Shown piece after piece: positions 44,475-55,096 of a stretch of 64,000 nucleotides of DNA. The DNA comes from Phanerodontia chrysosporium. Lineage: Eukaryota > Basidiomycota > Agaricomycetes > Polyporales > Phanerochaetaceae. The notes below the pieces were generated by a model. That model saw nothing but the letters and a program-made list of their open reading frames with translations, was not told the DNA's origin and did no database searches. The translations under genes were made by a program, and so were the position numbers. How positions within the stretch are numbered: the first letter of the stretch is position 1; every line of letters starts with the position of its first letter. The stretch covers positions 78,192 through 142,191 of the forward strand of contig MJGA01000045.1 in NCBI GenBank assembly GCA_001910725.1, read 5' to 3'.

Positions 44475-45205
44475 CTAATCGAGGTTCTTCTCCAAAAACA
44501 ACCAATCTTCACCCAACTCCTGAATCAGCTCCCTGCAATGCTCAGTGAAGCGTGGCTTAAGCTCAGTGAAGCTATGTGCGCCTGCCTTCTTCAAATCCCT
44601 CGAAATCTTCTTCCACTCCCTCGTGGTGTACTCCTTTGTCTCGACAATGGTCTGAAGGTGTTTGCGAATGTTGTCGAACCTCTCCTTGAACAAGCCCAAA
44701 ATGTAGAGCTCGTGTTCAGTCAACCCAACTCGAAAACGCTGCTCGTCTAGCTTTTGAAAGAACGAACCCAAGTGGTTAAGGGCGCCGTTGAACTTTCGTC
44801 CGTAGTCACGCAACTGATGGACCTGAGTGTTGGTGTGAAAGCGAAGGTCCTTGGGAATGGGTTTGACTTCGATAGGGGGAGTAGGGGGAGGTTCAATACG
44901 CTCGATGAGGGGGAGAGGGGGAGGGGCGTTCGCGATGCGATCAAGTAGGCGGCGCTTGCGCTGTTCGTTGCGATAGTCTTCGAGCTGAAGCTGGTGCTTG
45001 AAGTCGTTCAAGTCTGCTTCACGAGCAAGCCTTTCACGACGACCAGGGACAGGGGTGTAGGGTGTAGTGCGAGGTTTGTATGCAGGGCGCAGCTTCCCAA
45101 CGTCTCTGAAGCGGTGAAGGTTCGAGATCTTGATGCGCTCAAGCAAGGGTTTGCCAGAGCTCTCGTCCTTAGCGAGGACAAAACGGTTCTTAGCAGCTTT
45201 AGGCA
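44475..45205 (-). CDS. ORF0 of Gypsy element O, with spliced start
   Basis: The frame is open from 45287 but has no upstream ATG in context. An intron from 45654 (donor CCA|GTGAGT, inside U5 of the LTR) to 45206 (acceptor GTTTACTAG) joins A at 45655 to TG at 45205 and creates GCC-ATG-CCT-AAA, giving 243 residues. Features: basic N terminus; Pro-rich segment IANAPPPLPLIERIEPPP; helical C-terminal half with EWKKISRDLKK and RFTEHCRELIQEL. Related in layout and blocks to the Y and G3 ORF0s. The intron contains the primer site, so spliced RNA would be a messenger only. No known domain recognised. Confidence 0.6.
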
Positions 45206-45584
45206 CTAGTAAACACGGGTCAGCCTGTGTACACAAGCCAGAAAACTTCTCCACACAGGCAAAGTGCAAGGCTTTCCTGCCAGCCAACCCTCAACGAAGA
45301 GAAAAGGGGTTTTACTGCGAGTTTCCACGCCACGCAGCTAAAATTGGTTGGACAGGGTATTACACCCTTAGTCCAGCACTACAACAGGGGTTACTCGTCC
45401 GCAGGCAAAGCCCTCTGAGGTGGGTTACACCACGTTCCCCTGTCTGTACCTAAAAAGGTACTATAGTGCCCACTTACGCCTGTGGATTGGCAGAAAACTG
45501 AACAAAGCGCAAAAGCACTTGTTCAAACAAGCTCCCAGAACCCAAAGCAATAACCTAGGCCACCAAAGGTGGAGTAGGTTGGCT

Positions 45585-45595
45585 AGCTTCAATCT
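45585..45595 (-). promoter_or_regulatory. Self-priming primer-binding site of O
   Basis: Minus strand AGATTGAAGCT, 2 nt beyond the LTR end, exactly complementary to AGCTTCAATCT at 45746-45736, which starts 33 nt after the TATATAAA box (45779-45772). Confidence 0.75.
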
Positions 45596-45597
45596 TC

Positions 45598-46197
45598 TAT
45601 CACAAAAATGCGCTGCCCTAGCGCCTATACACCAAACCAACCAGCAATACTCACTGGCAAAGGTTTACTCGGACTACAAAGGGTGTAGCCAAGCTTGAAG
45701 ACGAGGTATAGAGGCTAGAGAGGTGAGATGCGATGAGATTGAAGCTTGGGAGGCACCCCCAGCCCTCAGGGTTTATATACATGTGCACCAGGTCCCCAGG
45801 GACTGGTGTTCAGGGTCCTAGCTATCTAATACCTACTACGCTATTGGCTAGTGCCCTACAGGCATTCCTACATTCTCCTACACGTTCCTAAATGTTCCTA
45901 CGATGTCCCAGAAACCTCCAGAACGTTCCAGCACTGTCCGGACCTGTCCAGAGACCTCCAGGACTTTCTAGTCCATTCTGGAGTGTCTCGGCGCTTCCAG
46001 ACCCTTGCCTGCTTCTAGACCTTCGATCATGTGACCCTGGGATACCGCACGTGTGCGCATCACATGACCGCCGTATCACGTGACCGGCCCCGAGTCTAGA
46101 GCTGTCACTTCAGCGCTTCTGCATGTCACAGTTCGGAGTAGTCGCTTCTGTCACCTGCTGCCCCTAACCCTAAGGGTTGAGACGAAAAACTGTGACA
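45598..46197 (-). repeat. 5' LTR of Gypsy element O (600 bp)
   Basis: Minus strand TGTCACAG...GTGATA (the end would be GTGACA before one C-to-T change). It contains the TATA box, predicted start and splice donor, and a telomere-like CCCTTAGGGTTAGGGG near its 5' end (46161-46176). Confidence 0.88.
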
Positions 46198-46412
46198 CTC
46201 AGTATGATACGTTTCAGTTGTCAACGGTTGCCACTTACATTTGTGGTTACTTAGGTTTACTTGAGCTTCACCCGTGACGTGACAGTCAAGTAACAACGGT
46301 TCGACGTCGTCAAAGCCTTCACTATACTGGAGTGAAGCACCTGCTTACGTGCGAGCAGGCTATCTACTGGAAATTAGGCTCCGTGTAGATGTAGCTTAGG
46401 TCTAACGGCCAA
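46198..46412. other. Spacer, no feature recognised
   Basis: Unique-looking sequence between the O 5' LTR and the Y-family solo LTR; no ORF. Confidence 0.4.
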
Positions 46413-46417
46413 GACCC

Positions 46418-46951
46418 TGTCAAAGTAAACCCTGCTACTTACCTTGGTAGCTTTAGGTGGGGCTGGACTTGACTGCAAGTGGTGCGAGTGAAGTGGGTGA
46501 AAGACGAGGTAGATGATGCTGGGGACTTAAGCCCAGCAGAGCCCGGTATATATACATGAAGGGGAGGACCCCTGGTACTACCCGTGACCCTTGATACTGC
46601 CCATCACATGCGCGATGGCGTGATGATGGTGCGATACTTGCCAAGACACTTCGGGCTCGGCGAAGTCTAAAACCGAGTACCGGATGTGTTTGGAACCTTC
46701 TACGCTATTCTAGAATACACTACCCGGACCCTGGGTCCGGCTACCTACTATACCCTTGTACCGGAGCGTCTACATCATAGATAAGATAAAGATAAGATCC
46801 TCACATGACTCTGAGTCCATTCCCAGCACGTGACCAACACGTGACCGCGTTCTGACGTGTGCCTGTCCTAACCCTAGTCCATAACCCTAACCCCTAGTGC
46901 CTACTGGGCGCTTACGAGAATAAAACCGTAGGGAATTAGAAAACTGTGACA
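46418..46951 (-). repeat. Solo LTR, Y family (534 bp)
   Basis: Minus orientation copy with TGTCAAAG...TGTGACA ends and perfect GACCC duplications (46413-46417 and 46952-46956). Confidence 0.95.
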
Positions 46952-47133
46952 GACCCTAGCTGTATCTACCCCCACGTTCATTGCTCCTACCCCCGCATAC
47001 ATCCATACAACAAACCACACATCCCCAACACGAACCACTGGGAATCCTCGACCTAACGTCTGGTCCAGGCAACTCAGCAAACGGTTGTTCCTCCTGACTA
47101 AACAACAGACCAACCATCCCTGGCAGCGACAAC

Positions 47134-47670
47134 GGCTTACCTGTTCATATTGACCAAGAGGTCGAGATGACAGACAGGAGCAAGGAGTGCTACTCTTATA
47201 TACTACAGGAGTTCAGGGCAGGCTGTACGATTACTTAAGCTGATGGGGAGTGCTCGGCATAGCCAGTGGGGCTGCGACACGAACTGCGCGGCGAGGCTAT
47301 GCTGGGGCTATGTTACGAGGCTATGTCAGCTGGCAGTGTCTCGAGGCTGCGTCGGGCCGAGGTTGTGTCATCAGAATGATCAGCTCGGCATGTCTTGGCG
47401 AAGGGAGTCATCAGGGATGACAGTGCCGCTTCGGCGATCCGGGGAACTGGTTGCAGGGCAGACCAGTGATCCGGGCAATGTCTGAGCACGCAGCGGGATG
47501 CGCTGGCGTCTAGGGATGATGCGCCATCAGGGTGCTGGCGCTGAATGGCCAGACGCTGAGTGTGGGCGGCTAGGACTCCAGACAGCGCGAGGGCTGCTCG
47601 CCTGTTGGATTAATCGAGGAAAATAGCCAAAAATCGGCGAAAAATAGGGCTACGCCGTCACATCCGTGAC
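47134..47670 (-). repeat. Truncated LTR, G3 family
   Basis: Matches G3-family LTRs from the U3 start (47670, TGTCAC without its first base) to the GTAAGCC just after the first 18-nt repeat. The remaining about 130-140 bp of U5 are missing. No target duplication seen. It lies at the inner end of the right arm of the HET duplication. Confidence 0.8.
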
Positions 47671-48143
47671 GCAGGCACACATAAGTGCAGTGACCTTAGC
47701 CTTCTACTAAGAGTAACGGTCAAGCTGTTATATGTGGTCTTGCATTGTAAGTTAACATCAGACCTAGTTACAGCTAACTGTGGCTCAGGAATCTCAGCTG
47801 CCTGTATGAGGTCAGTGAGGACAGCTGTGCTGAAGCTTTGCAATAGACTGTGATCATTTTCATGACATGGATACATAAACTACTGCTAAATACAAGACAC
47901 ACTTTGAGATACAAGTCCAGCAACATCCTATAGTCACCGAAGATGAGTGATATATACTATGCTGATATGACACATATGCATACAGGCTACAAGACACACT
48001 TTGACATACAAGTACAATATAACCCTGCAAACTCTGAACCATAACTGTACATACTATACAGCTGCTACAAGACACTGGAACATAATATACAGGACCTCAG
48101 AAAACAAGTACAATATATTTTAACAGCACCAAAAACACTGCAT

Positions 48144-51129
48144 TTACAACACACCATGCAAGGTGTACTCAACGCTGCTAGCAATCAAGGTAAGTGTGAG
48201 GAACAAAGTCAACGCAACGCGCTGGGGATAGTCCTCATACCATTCTGCATCAGCCAAGTGCTCCGCTGCAGGTACCAATGGCAGAATGGCATTGTGTGCA
48301 GTGACTGGGCTTGTGTTCTGCAGCTCAGGGGCTGTCTGCGCATGCTCTTTGGTAGCAGTCTGTGCAGTGCTGACTAGAGGCTGGACTTTATTGTTATTGT
48401 CAGTGTTGCCCTCAGCCATGCTACCTTTGTCATTATCAGCCTCAGCCTTACTATCAGCTTTGCTCCTGTTTTTGCCCTCGTCTTGAGATGTGCTAGCATG
48501 AAGTTGTGTACCTAGAGTATAGGCTTTGCATTAGTAATCAGCTTAAGTTTGTGGAACATAGTTAAATACTTACTGCTAATGGCAGAGTTCTCTTGTATGT
48601 GCTCAGGAGTTGGGTTACGATCAATAACCAGTGTGGACAGCAAAGGCAGGTTTTCATCAGGCTGAATGGCAGCTTCAAAAGTGGCCTTCTCAATGGAGAG
48701 TTTGTGCTTCTGGTCAGGTGCATCCTCAATTGAAGCCTCAGCATTACTGTCAAATAGGCTAACAGCACTTGACTTGTTCAAATGCGCCTCTGCACTATGC
48801 TGAGAGGATTCAAAGGTTTGCACTGACTCAGAGGTTGCTGTGCCCCAATCTAGCTCCAGGGACTCCAATAGCAAATCTTCATCCCAGCCATTATATTCAA
48901 ATGTGTACTCATCTCCACGAGCCCGCATTCGCTTAAATGCATGAATGTACTGCTCAGTATATGCACTCTGTTGTATTGCCTCATCTTCATTCATGTAGAT
49001 CACATAGGCCTTATGGCTACCATGAGCAGACAGTGGATCTAGCTCATTAGTATCAAGCTCATATCTGATAACTCCCCATTTGATTGCATGAATAACAGAA
49101 TGTCCACCTAGTGAATGACTTGTTCCACAAGCTTCAAAAACAATCCAAGCACTGCATAAGCTGTTGCTGATATTTGCAAGAGTGTATGGTATATTGGAAA
49201 GTATCACTCCTGTTGTTTTTAGATCTCCATTCAACTTGTCAAGTAACTTAACATCGACCGAGCTTGAAAATAGCAGTTTTCCTTTATGTCTGGTAATGTA
49301 GTATGGCCCAATAATAGTAGCTAGATGACAGTATTCATTTGAACTGCATCTTAGTATTCTCTGCTCAGAGATCAAATTGCACTCTGGCTGACTTATCAAA
49401 GTTATCATGCTATGTTGATCAAGAAAGGTTGCAATTGAATGTACTTGCTGACAAATAACATTGATGGATATTTCAGTGGCAAATGGTCTCTTAGGTATCA
49501 TATATATAAAAATAGATGTTAACATAGCAGGGGAGAAATGTTTGCAAAGCTCTTTCCAAGCTTTCTCTGATGTGGTATTCAAATTATAGACTGGAATGAC
49601 ATCACAGTGCCTGTGAAGGCAGTAGCCCAGCACTGCAACTCGATCTAGCTCATTGGTGCAGTGACATGCCTGAAGGTCACGTGGAAATTGAATCCGATTA
49701 TCATCAAGGTGTACTGTGTTCTTCTGGAGCTGGCCCCAAATGTTTGCAAACTGATTTGCACCTTGATGAGTGATAGAGTCAATTGTCAATCCACCTGGAA
49801 GCCATTGTTCACTAAGAGCTTCTTGTATTGTCCAGACACGATTGAACCAATGGCGTGGTGATTGAAGAACATCTTCAGCTGTGGTGCATGGTATACCAAG
49901 GCCATTTAAATACACAATGGAGTATCTGTTCCTTGGCTTTCCCTGATAAACAAATCCAATAGTGGGAACATCAATCTTCCATTCCTTGAGGCGCTGTTCT
50001 TCATCTTTTTCAAGACCCTTTTGCCGCAAACATAGCACATCAAGCCAAACATATTCAGCACCTATGTTGAGAAGCTCAACGCGGACATGCTCAAGTGTTG
50101 TTGCTCGAGGAAAGGGCACAGGCCACTGCCTTCCATTAATGTCTGTCCAGAGAGCTTTACGCTCTTCCTCAGCAACCCAACTGTGAGACACTGTCCAAAG
50201 CCTCTCATCAATCTGAGCAAGGTCCTCCTTGAGCGTGCCAGTCTCTCGAAATGTATAATATGGCAAGACCCGATTGCTGAACAGATCCCATATGCGCTGT
50301 GGAGGTGGATGAGAGTTTGAGGGAATATAGGAGTCTTCTTGAATAATGGCACTACGATCATAATCATCAGTTAGCATACGCCTCTGCATGCGCTGAATAA
50401 TTTCTTTGAAGTACACATCAGAGTTGGGATATGCATCTTTGTACCACCATGGTCGGACACGCCCATAAAGCTCTCCAAAGTTATGTGAGTTGTTGATCAT
50501 AAACTGAAGAAAGTCAGTGAGTCCATTTGTTGCCTTCAAAGTGTGTGCTGTGCCCATAACTTCATTCAGGTTCCGTAGTGCCTCAACAACAGCTCCACAT
50601 GGTTGGTCTGCAAGTGTTGTAGGAATTGCACCAGGGCCAATATGCATTCTTTGAAGAGGAACACGTGATTGAGTTGAAGGAGTGAGAGTGTAAGATCTGC
50701 CATCTCCACTGAACTGAAAGAAGTCCTTGTCGTCCACCAAAGTTGAGAGTAGTGCAACAAACCATGCTCTGAAACTGGGCCAGGCTGAGTCGCTGTTATA
50801 ATCCCCAGATGACATAGACTGTGGGGTTGAAGGAATGACTCTTGGCTTGGGTGACAGGCTCTCATCCCACGCAATGCCATATGGAGTGTGCATACAGATA
50901 AAGTCTTGATTCTTCCACCTGATCCTTGCAAGCTTGTGATAGTCATTAGGTTGAGTCTGCTAATCTCTCAGTAATGAATACAGAGTCAGGCTGTAAATTC
51001 ACAAACCAATGAAGTAATGGCCTCAGACAATGGCACTATGGCCTTTCCTTCTGGAAGGTCATAGTATATACCCAACTCCTTATCTTTTGAGAACATAACC
51101 TCCAGCACATTCCTGTTGTTGCTAGACAT
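48144..51129 (-). pseudogene. HET-domain protein gene, right copy, frameshifted near the C terminus
   Basis: Same model as the left copy: exon 1 51129-51007, intron 51006-50960 (identical sequence), exon 2 from 50959. The HET core is intact (LWTVSHSWV, YVWLDVLCLRQ, VPTIGFVYQG, RVWTIQEAL). After ITNAKPIL the frame ends at TAG 48512-48514. A net 1-bp loss relative to the left copy just around this point puts the rest (TSQDEGK... to the C-terminal hydrophobic segment ending at 48144) in another frame. The product is therefore shortened by about 130 residues and lacks the presumed membrane anchor, or the gene is dead. Its first about 210 exon 2 residues are almost identical to the left copy; the rest is clearly diverged. 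Confidence 0.75.
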
Positions 51130-51972
51130 CACTGGTTGTAGCCTGTCTGGATGACGTGGCTGAACGGCGACGGTGTGGTGGTGGTCGGTGGTGGTGGTCG
51201 GTGGTCAAGAGGTACAGCTGGCAGCCGCATGTGCGAGGCATGGAAGACAGCCCGCTCATCAGATTGGCAACGTGCATGGGCGCCAGAGATATAGGCGCGC
51301 CCTCGTCAACTGTCCGCGACATGGGCTACGGCTGGTATGGATGTCAACTCTCGCCCAGCACAGCGTACGCGGGTGCAGGGTGCAGAGATCTGCAGAGCTC
51401 TTCAGCCGTCTTGGAACCGTGCCGCGCTGCAGGGTCGTCTGGTCCGAGCCGTCTTCAAGTTCGGAAGGCTGTGTGTGCTATCCGGAGGTAAGTGCCATAA
51501 TCTTAACAAGTCAAGCATCAAGCATACTCGTACCTTCGTCGAGAAGTCACCCTACCACGTTAGGCAGCGAGCAAGCATAAGGAGTCACGGCCGACGACTG
51601 ATCGAAGGGTCTCATGTGCCCGTGCATCGCGGCGGCAAATGTTTCGCTCGCGGGTCTCTTGTCCCCTTACCCCAACACGTCTCTCGAATGCCGTCAAACC
51701 ATCAGCCTCGAGTACTCCTTAAGGAGTGTGCTACGTGATTAAGAGAAGTCTATGGCGTCCTCACTCCTCCCCTACACCAGCTGCATTCTGGCGAAGACAG
51801 AAGCAGCTTCGCCCCTAGTGTCGTCGCTGCTACACCTCGCGCATGACTCGGGCCCGTTTAGGTTCGCAACGACAGCGTGTAGAAGACGAGGATGTGTCCG
51901 GCGGAGGGGCCGCTGGCGGATACAGGGCGAATTGTTTCGCGCTGATGCCAGGTGTGTTCGTCGTCTAGCGTC

Positions 51973-51991
51973 GCCCCCCCCCCCCCCCCCC
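51973..51991 (+). repeat. Poly-C tract (19 C)
   Basis: A run of 19 C in the upstream region of the right arm; no equivalent run is seen in the left arm. Length in the assembly may be unreliable. Confidence 0.9.
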
Positions 51992-52112
51992 TACGATGAC
52001 AAGAAGGTCATACGAGGAGACCTCCTCGAGAACATGTATCCTGCCCCACGTCCGCGAGAGCGAGAGTGTAGGAGTGGTCTGCTGCCGAGATGAGGTGTGT
52101 TATCATTTCACC

Positions 52113-52400
52113 ATGTACTCACCGAAAGCCTTTGCCTGCACCACCACGTTCACGCCCGTCGCAACCCCGACGACGTTCACGGAGTTACTGCTCAAGCTTT
52201 CCGCAGAACAGAACGCGCGCCGGCTGTCCACGACGTTCGGCCGTGAACTGCTCTCCCCGGTCTACTTGCGGCGCGGCACGTCCATCCCAGATGGATGCAC
52301 GCTGTGCCAGGCTCAAAGGCACGTGCAGCGGCGTGACGAGCAGACAAGAACCAAGGCGCCATGCCTCGCGCAGATTGACATTTCCCCTGTCTGTTGTGGT
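52113..52400 (+). CDS. Gene-like ORF segment upstream of and divergent from the HET gene, right arm
   Basis: ATG at 52113 (CACCATGTAC) begins MYSPKAFACTTTF and continues through CTLCQAQRHVQRRDEQ; the same frame is conserved in the left arm at 5828-5511. It is read away from the HET gene, so the two could share a bidirectional promoter. A CX2C pair suggests metal binding, but no family is recognised. Downstream the two arms differ by about 130 nt and no intron model could be fixed; the end coordinate is only the limit of clear similarity. It may be a decayed gene or chance conservation. Confidence 0.25.
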
Positions 52401-53400
52401 ACGTGCCGCCCCGTGTTTCTCGTTTGCCTCGCAGGCGACGACTCGCGAATGCTCAAGCTGTCAGGTGCGCACATGCCGTCGATCCCTGTTTCACTCTGCT
52501 TGCTGACTCGTCGCTCTAGAAACTCGCATACACGTACAGGAGAGCACGAAGGACCGCAGACGAGGACGGTGTGCATCGTGCTCTACGACACGTCTATCCA
52601 TACGTCTTCAATGAGACGACATTTGCTACATCTACACGTCCCGAACCGTGTGCTCCCGCAGGCTCTCAGCTTTCGGCCTGGACTTGCCACCAGAATGCCC
52701 CGGCGCATCACCGTTCTCTTTGCCCGCTGCCGGGATGCGGTTGTTCACTGCTGTCCGCACTACTTGCTGCGATCAAGACGACCCACCTGAACACGGCTAT
52801 GCGGCAGCGAGAGTCCCGGTGGTTAGAGCCCCTCGACAAGGGCGCATCGATGGACGGCTTGCGCAGAGTCAGGGGAGTCGGCGGCGGCCCTAGTCTTCGT
52901 TCGTGAGCGGACAGCACGGCTGGCTCAGAGAAGACGTCGAACCGACTAGACGCGACTGGCGCTGGTGCAGCAAACTCACCGTGTACGATGGAGCGAGGGG
53001 CGAGGACGAGTATGAGCGTGTCATGTCCGTGGGCAGCTTTAGCGCAAGCCTTCGATGCCGGGGACGAGAGCAGCGCAGGACGGCGTGGATTCGATTGGCG
53101 AAGAGCACCGCCAACGCGGCCGAAAAAATGTATTTCAAGAGTAAGTGCGATGGGGACACCGCCCAGCGGGTCGAACGTCCCGACTTGTGGCCGCCCACAT
53201 GGCAGAACGCGGTTCGCGCGCTTGCACCCCGGTCCCTCGCTTTGCAATCCTGCCCTCGACTCTCGACCGTCCCGCCTCTCCGCCCATCTGGCAGCACTCC
53301 TGGACACTCAATCCCGCTAGACGTGCAGTCTTGCGCTCGGTACACCCGCTGCTGTCGCGTTGTCGTGTGTCTCCCCGCGTCCCCGTCGTGCGCGTGAACT

Positions 53401-55096
53401 CTCGCCTCTACGCCGCAGCGCCCTTCCTTCATTGCATGGATCTGGCTACCTCCCAAGACGCACGTTAGGAGACAATGCTAGGCTGTACATAAGCGAGGAT
53501 ACGGCCATTTGGCAGACGGCGGGAGCGGCGGTTGGCTCTTTGAAGTGGTCTTGCGGTCCTCGATACCATAAACCGACGCAGACCGACGTTAATATTGTAA
53601 CTCGACGCGTGCAAAGGTCCCACACGAGGAGACTCGGGAAGGGGAGTTAGGAGCTGACGTGTGCGCGCCCACGACATCAGGCCGGTTGGTCGCCTCGTGC
53701 TATCCGGTTCACGCTGATAAACCTGTCATGCAGACCCCGATAGCGCAGCTGTCATTCTGAAGTCAACCTTCAGCTGCCGCATGTCTACCTGCTTGGACGG
53801 GAGGGTGGGAAAAGTGAGCACATTCGTCGCCTTTAGCTCGCACAGTGTCTAACGTAGTGTTGCTGTAGTCAAGGGCAGCAGGATATTGAGTACTGTGCTC
53901 GCTGGACGATATTTATTAAAGACGTTGAACCGTATCTCGTACGACATGGCAGCTGTCCGCGAGGACCTCGGAAATGGTGTCTTGTGCATGGGAGATCGAC
54001 GACATGCAGGATTAAGGTGTGTTCGATGCACCATCCGCTGCGCGCCAATCCTGATCGTTATGGTCTTCTGCCCTACAAGAAGAGTACCTCCGCCCTCGGT
54101 GGCACTTATGCCCTTATTCTCTCTCGTGGCTGCGAGCGAAGACTGCTACACCTGCTTACGCGAGTGTAGTGTCGAAATTCCCGCATCGTCCGTCGTTCGT
54201 ACTCCTTTTCATGCTCATGCCCACGTCGACTGTAGCGCCTGTGCTGTACGTATGACCCACGAACGGCACCGTCGAGGTCATCAGCACGTAGCGTTGCTAG
54301 GGCCGTGCCCATATGCTCAGATCAACGTCTCCCCCTCTCCTGCCTGCACAGAAGACCGTCGATTCTCGCGCCACCCTCGTTTCCCGTGCGTAAACCAACG
54401 CCATACCCGTATGGCACAGCGGTGCGATGGCTATCTGCATGATCAGGACGTTCTCCTTCCCCGGCTCATTCTCGAGCTCGATGTATGGCCGTAGCCGGGG
54501 TCATACGAGGTAGCGCGCTCGCTCCGCAACGTTTCTTTAGTAAAGACTCGGAGGGAGATGCCAGACAACCCAGGCTGTGGGCCCAGACCCCCTTCCAACG
54601 GACAAAGGCATGACGGGCTCTCGTAAGGTGAGTGTATTCCGCATATATGCAAGTCATGTCCAGCTTATCGTTGGTAGGTCCAGGAAAGGCACAGAACGCT
54701 TCCAGAAATATGTCTACCGGGTACAGAAAAACGGCGGACAGCGACTGCTACCCTCATTTGCAGCTAGTTTTCCAGCCTGGCCCCAACCTGAACATGTATT
54801 CAGATGTGTGCGTATGTAATGTACTCGAGCCTGTGTCGAAATAAACTTGACTATTCCCACCCTGGCGTGAGGACGTGAGCGCGGTGCTGCGGGGACAATT
54901 GAAGGTACCGCCAGCATTGGCAACAATCTGATCTGCCTCGCTTTTCTTTGCTGCACTCCGCATATCGGTGGACCGCTGCTGCCTACGACCACTACTTGGA
55001 ATACAGATGAGAACTGTGAGAGATCACACGCCGATCGTCCGTCCCAGCCCCTAACCATAGTTTATACCCAGACTGTCGACAGACCGCTGACGAGAC
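53401..55096. other. Intergenic stretch, no gene recognised
   Basis: Several overlapping open frames occur, the longest at 53886-54494 (+), but none shows domain motifs, conservation with another region of the window, or convincing introns. Confidence 0.4.

Larger units (their letters stand above)
47680..53400 (-). repeat. Right arm of the large inverted duplication (HET gene locus)
   Basis: Inverted counterpart of about 4650-10051; see the left arm. The nearly identical core is about 50268-51655. The outer limit near 53400 is approximate. Confidence 0.8.

Noticed and set aside
52399..52434. GTACGT...GCAG as an intron in the ORF at 52113
   Set aside because: Only 36 nt, shorter than the 47-60 nt introns seen elsewhere in the window; not supported by the left arm.
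4650..53400. The inverted arms as terminal repeats of one giant DNA transposon
   Set aside because: No transposase, tyrosine recombinase or helicase was found; the interior consists of ordinary retroelements, and the arms contain genes with diverged ends.
53886..54494. 202-codon open frame between the right arm and the third HET gene
   Set aside because: No domain, no conserved counterpart, many overlapping frames of similar length; not supportable as a gene.
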